Shown here piece by piece: positions 7,767 through 13,541 of a DNA stretch of 13,541 nt (the first letter of the stretch is position 1; each line of letters opens with the position of its first letter). The notes below the pieces were generated by a model, which saw nothing but the letters and a program-made list of their open reading frames with translations, was not told where the DNA came from and did not search any database. The DNA comes from Clostridia bacterium. Its GTDB lineage: Bacteria > Bacillota > Clostridia > CAKSNL01 > HGM11501. The stretch spans positions 1-13,541 of the forward strand of contig JAFPCL010000048.1 in the NCBI GenBank assembly GCA_017390225.1. The letters run 5' to 3'. A program made the translations under genes and the position numbers.

Positions 7767-7982
7767 GTCGAAGGTGTTTCATTGGAAAAGACTGTTGGTG
7801 AATGGGGGAATGAAGTATTTGCCTGTCGGCAAAAATGATGTTTTTCACTACGTTCAAAATGATGTTGCTCGTTGCACTCGCAATGATGTGATGTTTGCCC
7901 AAAGCACTCGCGAAGCGACATCATTAGGCGAAGCCGACATCATTGACGAAGTCAACATCATTTGCCGAAGGCAAACATCATT
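7767..7982. repeat. Hairpin-repeat module 2 with phased triloop hairpins
   Basis: This module begins with the second copy of the 74-bp conserved part (7767-7840). Its hairpin TTTGCC-TGTC-GGCAAA (7818-7833) differs from copy 1 only in the loop. ATGATG spacers follow at 7835, 7859 and 7883, exactly 24 apart. The polarity then flips to CATCAT at 7919, 7938, 7956 and 7976. These separate mini-hairpins with GAA loops: GCGAAGC (7910-7916), GGCGAAGCC (7927-7935), TTGAC-GAA-GTCAA (7943-7955) and TTTGCC-GAA-GGCAAA (7961-7975), whose centres are 18-19 bases apart. Confidence 0.75.
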
Positions 7983-8014
7983 AAAAAAAGCACTTCTTTC
8001 GAAGTGCTTTTTTT
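7983..8014. terminator. Bidirectional rho-independent terminator (ends tRNA operon)
   Basis: AAAAAAAGCACTTC (7983-7996), loop TTTC, then GAAGTGCTTTTTTT (8001-8014): a perfect stem with seven A and seven T, so it can work on both strands. On the - strand it follows the tRNA-Glu CCA end directly. On the + strand it would stop any transcript crossing the hairpin island. Confidence 0.9.
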
Positions 8015-8088
8015 GGTGACCCGAGGGGGAATCGAACCCCCGTTACCGCCGTGAAAGGGCGGTGTCTTGACCGCTTGACCATCGGGCC
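8014..8088 (-). tRNA. tRNA-Glu (anticodon TTC)
   Basis: The reverse complement folds as a full cloverleaf. The acceptor is GGCCCGA/TCGGGTC. The anticodon stem CCGCC/GGCGG encloses the loop CTTTCAC with anticodon TTC. The T arm is GGGGG-TTCGATT-CCCCC. A73 and an encoded CCA are present (CCA at 8014-8016). It is 75 bases with CCA and second in a two-tRNA transcript, 4 bases after tRNA-Met. Its CCA end touches the terminator. Confidence 0.97.
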
Positions 8089-8092
8089 GTGT

Positions 8093-8169
8093 TGGTGGCG
8101 GCAGTTGGACTTGAACCAACGACCTAACGGGTATGAACCGTTTGCTCTAGCCAGCTGAGCCATGCCGCC
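8093..8169 (-). tRNA. Elongator tRNA-Met (anticodon CAT)
   Basis: The reverse complement folds as GGCGGCA acceptor, D arm GCTC/GAGC, anticodon arm AACGG-TTCATAC-CCGTT (anticodon CAT), T arm GTTGG-TTCAAGT-CCAAC, and TGCCGCC-A-CCA. The paired first base (G1-C72) and the anticodon stem without three G-C pairs argue against initiator tRNA. Overall similarity to Bacillota elongator Met argues against tRNA-Ile2, although lysidine-modified CAT cannot be fully excluded by eye. It is first in the operon. Confidence 0.93.
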
Positions 8170-8186
8170 TTGCTTCAACGCTGTAT

Positions 8187-8215
8187 ATGTTACCACGTTT
8201 TTTTGCATTTGTCAA
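8187..8215 (-). promoter_or_regulatory. Strong promoter of the tRNA-Met/tRNA-Glu operon
   Basis: On the - strand: TTGACA (8215-8210), a 17-base spacer and TAACAT (8192-8187). This is close to the sigma-A consensus. Transcription would start about 10 bases before the mature tRNA-Met 5' end. It is divergent from the gpmI promoter, with about 70 AT-rich bases between them. Confidence 0.9.
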
Positions 8216-8287
8216 CACTTTTTTTAAAAATAGCAAAATAAACAAAACGCAATCTGTAAAACAGGGGCTTTTCCGTCAAAAAGTCAA

Positions 8288-8316
8288 TTGCAAAAAAAGG
8301 AAAATCGGGGTATAAT
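8288..8316 (+). promoter_or_regulatory. Promoter of the gpmI-pgi operon
   Basis: TTGCAA (8288-8293), a 17-base spacer and a consensus TATAAT (8311-8316). Transcription should start near 8323, leaving an unusually long leader of about 110 bases before gpmI. Confidence 0.85.
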
Positions 8317-8325
8317 AATGTGTCG

Positions 8326-8421
8326 GGAAATCGATGGTTTTTACTGTCGTTTCCTATGAACACGGCGTTTGACTTGTCTGCGGCAAACGTTTATCTTAAT
8401 CTTACTTTGCAGACAGAAAGG
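8326..8421 (+). promoter_or_regulatory. Structured gpmI leader: hairpin plus H-type pseudoknot abutting the ribosome site
   Basis: Hairpin P1: GGAAA (8326-8330), CGA (8332-8334) and TGG (8335-8337) pair with CTG (8344-8346), TCG (8347-8349) and TTTCC (8350-8354). This gives 11 bp with one bulged T and a 6-base loop. Pseudoknot stem 1: CGTTTG (8366-8371) with CAAACG (8384-8389), extendable by two G-T pairs. Its loop carries TGTCTGC (8375-8381), which pairs exactly with GCAGACA (8409-8415). The Shine-Dalgarno GAAAGG (8416-8421) begins at the next base. The geometry (3-, 2- and ~19-base connecting loops) suits an H-type pseudoknot. It matches no riboswitch class I recognise. Folding is by eye, and conservation is untested. 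Confidence 0.5.
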
Positions 8422-8432
8422 CTTTGAATTAT

Positions 8433-9944
8433 ATGAAGCGTCCCGTGTGTTTAATCATCATGGACGGATACGGCATCAATCCCAAGGATGACGGCAATGC
8501 CATTTGCGCCGCCCATACGCCGAATCTGGACAAATACTTTAAAGAATGCCCCTATAAGCTGATTGCGGCTTCCGGCATGGATGTCGGTCTGCCGGAAGGG
8601 CAGATGGGCAACTCTGAAGTCGGCCACACCAATATTGGTGCCGGCAGAGTTGTTTATCAGGAACTGACTCGTATCACCAAATCTATCGCCGATGGTGATT
8701 TCTTCACCAACGAAGCATTTTTGGATGCCATTGCCGAAGTGCGTAAGAATAATGGTACCCTGCATCTGTATGGTTTGGTTTCCAACGGTGGTGTGCATAG
8801 CCACAACACCCATTTGTATGCTCTTTTGGAGCTTGCCAAGAGAGAAAAAGTAGAGAATGTTGCCGTGCACTGCTTTATGGACGGCAGAGACGTTTCTCCC
8901 ACCTCCGGCGCAGGCTTTTTGGATGAACTGCAGGCAAAAATCGACGAGATTGGTGTCGGCAGAATCGCAACGGTGATGGGCAGATACTATGCTATGGATC
9001 GTGACACCCAATGGGATCGTGTGCAGAAAGCATACCGTGCCATGGTGCTGGGCGAAGGCGAAAAAGCAGACAATGCCGCACAGTGCGTGCGTGATTCTTA
9101 TGAAAGAGAAGTTACCGACGAATTTATCGTTCCCACGGTGATTTCCGGCGATACGATTAAAGACGGCGATGCAGTTATTTGCTTCAACTTCCGTCCCGAC
9201 CGTGCCAGAGAGCTTACCCGTGCTGTTGTCGATCCCGATTTCAGCGGATTTTCCGACAAGCGCGTGAACGTCAAATATATCTGCATGACCCAGTATGATA
9301 AGACCATGCCCAACGTGACGGTGGCATACAAGCCGCAGACACTGAACAACACCTTTGGGCAGTATATCAGCAGTAAAGGTCTTCGTCAGCTTCGCATTGC
9401 AGAAACTACGAAATATGCCCACGTTACCTTCTTCTTCAACGGCGGCATTGAAAAGGAATACGAAGGGGAAGACAGAGTGCTGATTCCTACCCCCGAAGTA
9501 GCAACCTTCGACCTGCAACCGGAAATGAGTGCATACCCTGTATGTGATGCTGTTGTTGAAAAAATCAAGAGCGGTGCATATGATGCCATCATTATGAACT
9601 ATGCCAACTGTGACATGGTCGGTCACACCGGTGTATTTGATGCGGCAAAAAAAGCGGCAGAAGCAGTAGACGAATGTGTCGGCAAGACCGTGGAAGCTGT
9701 GCTTTCCATGGGCGGTATCGCTTGCATCACCGCAGACCATGGTAACGCTGAACAGATGAAGGACTACGAAACCGGCGAAATCTTCACGGCACACACCACC
9801 AATCCTGTGCCCTTTATCGTTGTGGGCGAAGATTTCTCTTTCCGTGAAACACCCGGTCGTCTGGCGGATATTGCACCCACACTTCTGGATTTGATGGGAA
9901 TTGAAAAGCCCGAAGAAATGGAAGGCGAATCTTTAAGAGCATAA
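8433..9944 (+). CDS. gpmI: 2,3-bisphosphoglycerate-independent phosphoglycerate mutase
   Basis: Interconverts 3- and 2-phosphoglycerate in glycolysis and gluconeogenesis, in the cytoplasm, through a phosphoserine intermediate and usually Mn2+. The 503 residues match the family's ~510. Family marks in order are D11-G in the N-terminal strand, G-N-S61-E-V-G-H-T-N-I-G-A-G-R with the catalytic serine, D-G-R-D near 150, F-R-P-D-R-A-R near 255, and D435-H-G-N near the end, an alkaline-phosphatase-superfamily metal motif. I chose the ATG at 8433 because the ribosome site AAAGG (8417-8421) is 11 bases upstream. The in-frame TTG at 8424 is only 2 bases from it. It is first gene of an operon with pgi, 52 bases before that gene, with no terminator between. 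The structured leader suggests control at translation or early elongation. Confidence 0.97.
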   Translation: MKRPVCLIIMDGYGINPKDDGNAICAAHTPNLDKYFKECPYKLIAASGMDVGLPEGQMGNSEVGHTNIGAGRVVYQELTRITKSIADGDFFTNEAFLDAIAEVRKNNGTLHLYGLVSNGGVHSHNTHLYALLELAKREKVENVAVHCFMDGRDVSPTSGAGFLDELQAKIDEIGVGRIATVMGRYYAMDRDTQWDRVQKAYRAMVLGEGEKADNAAQCVRDSYEREVTDEFIVPTVISGDTIKDGDAVICFNFRPDRARELTRAVVDPDFSGFSDKRVNVKYICMTQYDKTMPNVTVAYKPQTLNNTFGQYISSKGLRQLRIAETTKYAHVTFFFNGGIEKEYEGEDRVLIPTPEVATFDLQPEMSAYPVCDAVVEKIKSGAYDAIIMNYANCDMVGHTGVFDAAKKAAEAVDECVGKTVEAVLSMGGIACITADHGNAEQMKDYETGEIFTAHTTNPVPFIVVGEDFSFRETPGRLADIAPTLLDLMGIEKPEEMEGESLRA

Positions 9945-9996
9945 TATTTTAATTTCAAGACGGATATACTAAATCATCGAAAGGAGTTTTTTGACT

Positions 9997-11355
9997 ATGG
10001 CATTACCTATCTCTTTTAACGAAAAGGCAGCACTCGGATTTTTCTCCGAAGCGGAAATTGCCAACATGCAGGAGCAGATTACCGCTGCACACAACACTCT
10101 CACCAACGGCACCGGTGCCGGCAGTGACTTTTTGGGCTGGGTGACACTGCCCGAAAATTACGATAAGGAAGAGTTTGCCCGTATTCAAGCGGCGGCAAAG
10201 AAAATTCAGAATAATTCCGAGGTGCTGATCGTTATCGGTATCGGCGGTTCTTATCTGGGTGCACGTGCCGCAATCGACATGCTTTCTCACACCTTCTACA
10301 ATCTGCTGGATCCCAAAGAAAGAAAAACCCCTGCGGTATTCTTTGCCGGCAACTCCATCAGCGCAACATATCTTGCCGAATTGGTGGAATATGTGAAGGA
10401 TAAGGATTTCTCTGTCAACGTTATTTCCAAGTCCGGTACCACCACCGAGCCTGCTATTGCTTTCCGTGTTTTTGCCGAACTCTTGGAAAAGAAATACGGC
10501 AAGGAAGCCCTCAAAGACCGTATCTTTGTTACCACAGATAAGGCAAGAGGTGCACTGAAGACACTGGCTGACGAAAATGGCTACGAAACCTTCGTTGTTC
10601 CGGACAACATCGGCGGCAGATACAGCGTGCTCACAGCTGTTGGTCTTCTGCCCATCGCCGCTTGCGGTATTGACATTCAGGCAATGATGGACGGCGCTAA
10701 AGAAGCTATGGAAGCATACAAGAATCCCGATTTGAAGGAAAATGACTGCTACCGTTATGCCGCAGTACGTAACATTCTGTACAGAAAGGGCAAGACCATT
10801 GAAATCATGGCAAACTACGAGCCCAGACTGCACTTCATTGCCGAATGGTGGAAACAGCTGTACGGCGAAAGCGAAGGCAAGGACAATCGCGGTCTGTTCC
10901 CGGCAGCTGTTGACTTCTCCACAGACCTGCACTCCATCGGTCAGTACATCCAGGAAGGTCTGCGCGATTTGTTTGAAACCGTAATCTCCGTTAAGAATCC
11001 GCCGAAGGATGTTGTTGTTCCCGAGGATGCACAAGATTTAGACGGTCTTAACTATCTGGCAGGAAAGACCATGAACTATGTCAATCATCAGGCATATGTC
11101 GGCACCATGCTGGCACATACCGACGGCAGTGTGCCGAATCTGCGCATCGAGCTGGATGCTTTGGATGCTCGTACCTTTGGTGCCATGGTCTACTTCTTCG
11201 AAAAGGCTTGCGGCATCAGCGGCTATGTGTTGGGCGTGAATCCCTTCGATCAGCCCGGCGTAGAAGCCTACAAAAAGAATATGTTTGCACTTTTAAACAA
11301 GCCCGGATATGAAGCACAATATGAGCTTTTGAAGGACAGAATCAAGGGTTTTTAA
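9997..11355 (+). CDS. pgi: Glucose-6-phosphate isomerase
   Basis: Interconverts glucose 6-phosphate and fructose 6-phosphate in the cytoplasm. The protein has 452 residues, the short form usual in Bacillota. Visible signatures are G-I-G-G-S-Y-L-G-A-R-A near 82-92, S144-K-S-G-T-T-T-E-P in the phosphate-binding SIS fold, G-G-R-Y-S near 206, G-L-R-D-L-F-E-T-V, the N-H-Q-A-Y-V-G segment, and the C-terminal F-D-Q-P-G-V-E-x-Y-K426 with the likely catalytic lysine. The ATG at 9997 has AAGGAG (9981-9986) 10 bases upstream. A TTG at 9991 is too close to that site. It follows gpmI in the same transcript. This pairs an upper- and a lower-glycolysis enzyme and lets one leader set the supply of both. Confidence 0.97.
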   Translation: MALPISFNEKAALGFFSEAEIANMQEQITAAHNTLTNGTGAGSDFLGWVTLPENYDKEEFARIQAAAKKIQNNSEVLIVIGIGGSYLGARAAIDMLSHTFYNLLDPKERKTPAVFFAGNSISATYLAELVEYVKDKDFSVNVISKSGTTTEPAIAFRVFAELLEKKYGKEALKDRIFVTTDKARGALKTLADENGYETFVVPDNIGGRYSVLTAVGLLPIAACGIDIQAMMDGAKEAMEAYKNPDLKENDCYRYAAVRNILYRKGKTIEIMANYEPRLHFIAEWWKQLYGESEGKDNRGLFPAAVDFSTDLHSIGQYIQEGLRDLFETVISVKNPPKDVVVPEDAQDLDGLNYLAGKTMNYVNHQAYVGTMLAHTDGSVPNLRIELDALDARTFGAMVYFFEKACGISGYVLGVNPFDQPGVEAYKKNMFALLNKPGYEAQYELLKDRIKGF

Positions 11356-11393
11356 GAAATTTAAAATAATTTGTTAAAATTATCAAAAAGTAC

Positions 11394-11422
11394 TTGCATT
11401 TTTCAAAAATGTGTTGTATAAT
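11394..11422 (+). promoter_or_regulatory. Promoter of the P-loop gene/thrC operon
   Basis: TTGCAT (11394-11399), a 17-base spacer and a consensus TATAAT (11417-11422), with TG two bases before the -10. The leader to 11460 is about 30 bases. No terminator separates it from pgi, so read-through from the glycolysis operon is possible. Confidence 0.85.
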
Positions 11423-11459
11423 ATGACTAACAGAAAAACAAATTTAGGAGGCGACATAT

Positions 11460-11870
11460 ATGATTAAAATGTTAGTTGGCGAAAAAGGTTCCGGTAAGAC
11501 GAAGACGATGCTTGCAGCTGTAGGCGAGGCAGTCCGTGAAGATCACGGTGCTGTTATCTTCATCAACAAGGGTGACAGACACGTATATGACCTGGACTAC
11601 AATGTACGTCTTGTCAATACGGAAGAGTTCTCCTGCCATTCCTTTGATATGGTTTACGGTCTGCTCTCCGGCATTTTAACTTCCAATTATGATATCACCC
11701 ATATTTTCATGGACAGTATCACAAAAATTGTCGGTAGCAGTGATATCGAAGAATTAGAAAAGTTCATCACAATGGCGGATGAGCTGGCAGCTCGCTTCAA
11801 CATCACGCTGTACATGACGGTCAGCATGAGTCAGGACAATCTGACGGAGGGACTGCGCAAATATCTTTAA
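11460..11870 (+). CDS. Small P-loop NTPase of unknown function (136 aa)
   Basis: The ATG at 11460 has an ideal AGGAGG (11446-11451) 8 bases upstream. Residues 7-14, G-E-K-G-S-G-K13-T, are a Walker A motif. T-H-I-F-M-D85 fits Walker B, and Y-M-T-V-S-M-S (118-124) would be the following strand that carries a sensor residue. The arrangement fits a minimal RecA/AAA-like nucleotide-binding core with no added domain, signal peptide or membrane segment. It is therefore a soluble ATP- or GTP-binding protein of unknown role, perhaps working with a partner. It heads an operon and lies 21 bases before thrC without a terminator. Nothing in its sequence explains a link to threonine synthesis. The motif and coding quality are clear, and the function is not. 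Confidence 0.85.
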   Translation: MIKMLVGEKGSGKTKTMLAAVGEAVREDHGAVIFINKGDRHVYDLDYNVRLVNTEEFSCHSFDMVYGLLSGILTSNYDITHIFMDSITKIVGSSDIEELEKFITMADELAARFNITLYMTVSMSQDNLTEGLRKYL

Positions 11871-11891
11871 TTTAAGGGGTTAGTTTATTTT

Positions 11892-13397
11892 ATGGAATAT
11901 ATAAGTACCCGTGGCGCCGGAGGCAGTGTTTCTGCCTCCGCTGCTATCGTGAAAGGATTGGCAACAGACGGTGGTCTGTTTGTGCCCAATAGCATTCCCA
12001 TGCTCACGGAGCAGGATTTTCAAGATCTGACACAGATGACCTACAATCAGCGTGCTGTATTTGTTTTAAGCCGATTTCTTTCGGATTTTGCAAATGATGA
12101 GCTGATTTCCTGTGTGAACAGTGCATACAACAGAGAAAGCTTTGAAACCGATACCATTGCACCTTTATACAAGCTTTCCGATTCGGAATATATTCTTGAG
12201 CTTTGGCATGGGCCTACCTGTGCTTTCAAGGATATGGCTCTGCAGCTTCTGCCGCATCTTCTGACTACTTCCATGAAGAAGCAGGGAAGTGACAAAGAGG
12301 TTGTGATCCTGGTTGCCACCAGTGGTGACACCGGTAAGGCCGCATTGGAAGGTTTCTGCGATGTAGAAAATACGAGAATTATTGTATTCTATCCCGTAAG
12401 CGGTGTTTCCAATATTCAGAAGCTTCAGATGATCACCCAGTCCGGCGGCAATGTCGGTGTTTCTGCTATTGAAGGCAACTTCGACGATGCACAGAACGGC
12501 GTGAAGGCTATCTTCGAAGATAAAGAATATCAAGAAGTTTTGGCAAAGCGCGGATTCCAGCTCTCCAGTGCCAACTCCATCAACTGGGGACGTTTGGTGC
12601 CGCAGATTGTCTACTATATTTCCGCATACTGCGATCTTCTGAAAAATGAAGAGATTCGTCCCGATGAGCCTGTCAACTTTGTTGTGCCCACCGGAAATTT
12701 CGGTAACATTTTGGCGGCATATTATGCCATGCGTATGGGTGTGCCGGTCAATAAGCTGATTTGTGCATCCAACAGCAACAATGTTTTGACTGAGTTTATC
12801 CGTACAGGAACATACAACAAGAATCGCACGTTCCACACAACGTGTTCTCCTTCTATGGATATTCTGATTTCCAGCAATCTGGAGCGTCTTCTGTATCACG
12901 TGTCCGGCGGCGACACCGAAAAGGTTGCCGATTGGATGCAGAGCCTTAAGACGGAAGGAATGTACACCGTAACCGATGACATGAAGGAATACATCGACAA
13001 TCTGTTCTACGGCGCTTATTGTGATGATAAGCACACGTTGGAAACGATTCGTCAGATTTACGAAAAATATGCTTACGTTCCCGATACCCATACTGCAGTT
13101 GCCATTAACGTCTATCAGCAGTATAAGGCAGACACGGGAGACACCACCAAAACCGTGATTGCATCCACCGCAAGTCCCTTCAAATTCAACCGCAGTGTTC
13201 TTTCTGCGCTTTCGCAGGATGAAATCACGGAAGAGGATGAATTTGTTCTTCTGGAGATGCTTGCCAAAAAGCAGGCAGATCTGAAGATTCCGCGTTCTCT
13301 TTCTGAACTGCGCGCCAAAGAACAGCGCTTTACGGGCGTCTGTGACAAGACAGCCATGAAGGGCGTTATCGACGGCTTTTTGGAGAATAAAGCATAA
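11892..13397 (+). CDS. thrC: Threonine synthase
   Basis: Converts O-phospho-L-homoserine to threonine and phosphate using pyridoxal phosphate, the last step of the threonine pathway. The 501 residues match the long (E. coli/yeast-like) class rather than the ~350-residue Bacillus class. Signatures are the N-terminal Y-I-S-T-R-G, D-G-G-L-F-V-P near 26-32, H-G-P-T-x-A-F-K113-D-M with the PLP Schiff-base lysine, S144-G-D-T-G-K, and P-T-G-N-F-G-N near 267 for phosphate binding. AAGGGG (11874-11879) lies 12 bases before the ATG, slightly far but the only candidate. It sits between the P-loop gene and a metallophosphoesterase gene that starts 2 bases after its stop. No leader peptide or T-box precedes it. 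Confidence 0.96.
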   Translation: MEYISTRGAGGSVSASAAIVKGLATDGGLFVPNSIPMLTEQDFQDLTQMTYNQRAVFVLSRFLSDFANDELISCVNSAYNRESFETDTIAPLYKLSDSEYILELWHGPTCAFKDMALQLLPHLLTTSMKKQGSDKEVVILVATSGDTGKAALEGFCDVENTRIIVFYPVSGVSNIQKLQMITQSGGNVGVSAIEGNFDDAQNGVKAIFEDKEYQEVLAKRGFQLSSANSINWGRLVPQIVYYISAYCDLLKNEEIRPDEPVNFVVPTGNFGNILAAYYAMRMGVPVNKLICASNSNNVLTEFIRTGTYNKNRTFHTTCSPSMDILISSNLERLLYHVSGGDTEKVADWMQSLKTEGMYTVTDDMKEYIDNLFYGAYCDDKHTLETIRQIYEKYAYVPDTHTAVAINVYQQYKADTGDTTKTVIASTASPFKFNRSVLSALSQDEITEEDEFVLLEMLAKKQADLKIPRSLSELRAKEQRFTGVCDKTAMKGVIDGFLENKA

Positions 13398-13399
13398 AA

Positions 13400-13541
13400 A
13401 TGGCAATTTTTGCTATTTCCGATCTGCATTTGCCCATTGGGGTGAATAAGCCGATGGACGTGTTTGGCCCTCGATGGACAAACTATGTGGATCGCTTGAT
13501 GGAAAATTGGACACGTATTGTATCGCCGGAGGACTGTGTTA
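13400..13541 (+). CDS. Metallophosphoesterase (calcineurin-like), 5' part, cut by window end
   Basis: An open frame from the ATG at 13400 to the window end (47 complete codons). It starts 2 bases after the thrC stop, with GGAGA (13382-13386) inside the thrC end as ribosome site. The start M-A-I-F-A-I-S-D8-L-H10-L gives the D-x-H metal-binding motif that opens calcineurin-like phosphoesterases. The following K-P-M-D-V-F-G-P-x-W resembles the conserved clostridial predicted phosphohydrolase family. The remaining metal ligands lie outside the window. Translational coupling to thrC is likely. Confidence 0.8.
   Translation, partial: MAIFAISDLHLPIGVNKPMDVFGPRWTNYVDRLMENWTRIVSPEDCV

Noticed and set aside
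7593..7982. CRISPR array
   Set aside because: Repeated units are 6-15 base hairpins that differ from each other, spacers are 18-24 bases apart and repetitive, and no cas gene is nearby.
7699..8019. 106-codon open frame on the + strand across the hairpin island
   Set aside because: No ribosome site, and it runs through perfect palindromes and the terminator into tRNA-Glu. Read in its frame, all nine differences between the duplicated copies (7602-7666 against 7776-7840) change the amino acid, so it is not under coding selection.
8317..8432. T-box or known amino-acid riboswitch in the gpmI leader
   Set aside because: The leader is too short, lacks a T-box sequence and a terminator/antiterminator pair, and gpmI is not an amino-acid gene.
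8451..9794. Long antisense open frames, also at 996-2081, 3690-4541, 10003-11034 and 12165-13406
   Set aside because: They lie opposite well-supported genes, have no ribosome sites or recognisable domains, and are rich in His, Cys and Ile as expected from reading a coding strand backwards.
11366..11383. Possible terminator after pgi (ATAATTT-GTTA-AAATTAT)
   Set aside because: The 7-bp stem is entirely A-T and no T-run follows, so it is unlikely to terminate.

Overview
The window looks like a chromosomal segment from a low-to-mid GC Bacillota, most likely an uncultured gut-type Clostridia (Oscillospirales/Christensenellales-like). I infer this from the strong purine-rich Shine-Dalgarno sites, sigma-A-type promoters, tRNA genes with encoded CCA, and the flavour of the proteins. 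It cannot be taken to species. Nearly everything reads on the + strand. The exception is a two-gene tRNA operon on the - strand.

Region 1 (1-6907) is carbohydrate-related. A 1619-residue exported, multi-domain protein has a GH99/GH71-like TIM-barrel at its N-terminus, then a CBM9-like module, small beta-sandwich repeats, a duplicated ~218-residue module and a short C-terminal domain. It is closed by a clear terminator. A separately promoted heparinase II/III-family protein without a signal peptide follows. Three helically phased TTGCAA boxes run into its promoter. One protein at the surface and one in the cytoplasm suggest sequential breakdown of a polysaccharide, but no transporter or regulator gene is in view.

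Region 2 (6908-8013) looks like an accessory pocket. It holds an AT-rich orphan gene (about 31% G+C in hand-counted lines, against about 50-60% in neighbouring genes). After it comes a ~460-bp non-coding island of short hairpins built from two tandem modules offset by exactly 174 bp. The island contains five copies of GCGAAGC and regularly spaced ATGATG or CATCAT spacers. It ends at a bidirectional terminator that also closes the tRNA operon.

Region 3 (8014-8215) holds tRNA-Glu(TTC) and elongator tRNA-Met(CAT) on the - strand, driven by a near-consensus promoter. Region 4 (8288-11355) is a glycolysis operon, gpmI-pgi. Its ~110-nt leader can fold into an 11-bp hairpin followed by an H-type pseudoknot that abuts the gpmI ribosome-binding site. 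This is my best candidate for an undescribed cis-regulatory RNA. Region 5 (11394-13541) is a second operon with its own promoter: a small P-loop NTPase of unknown role, threonine synthase (thrC), and the start of a metallophosphoesterase cut by the window edge.
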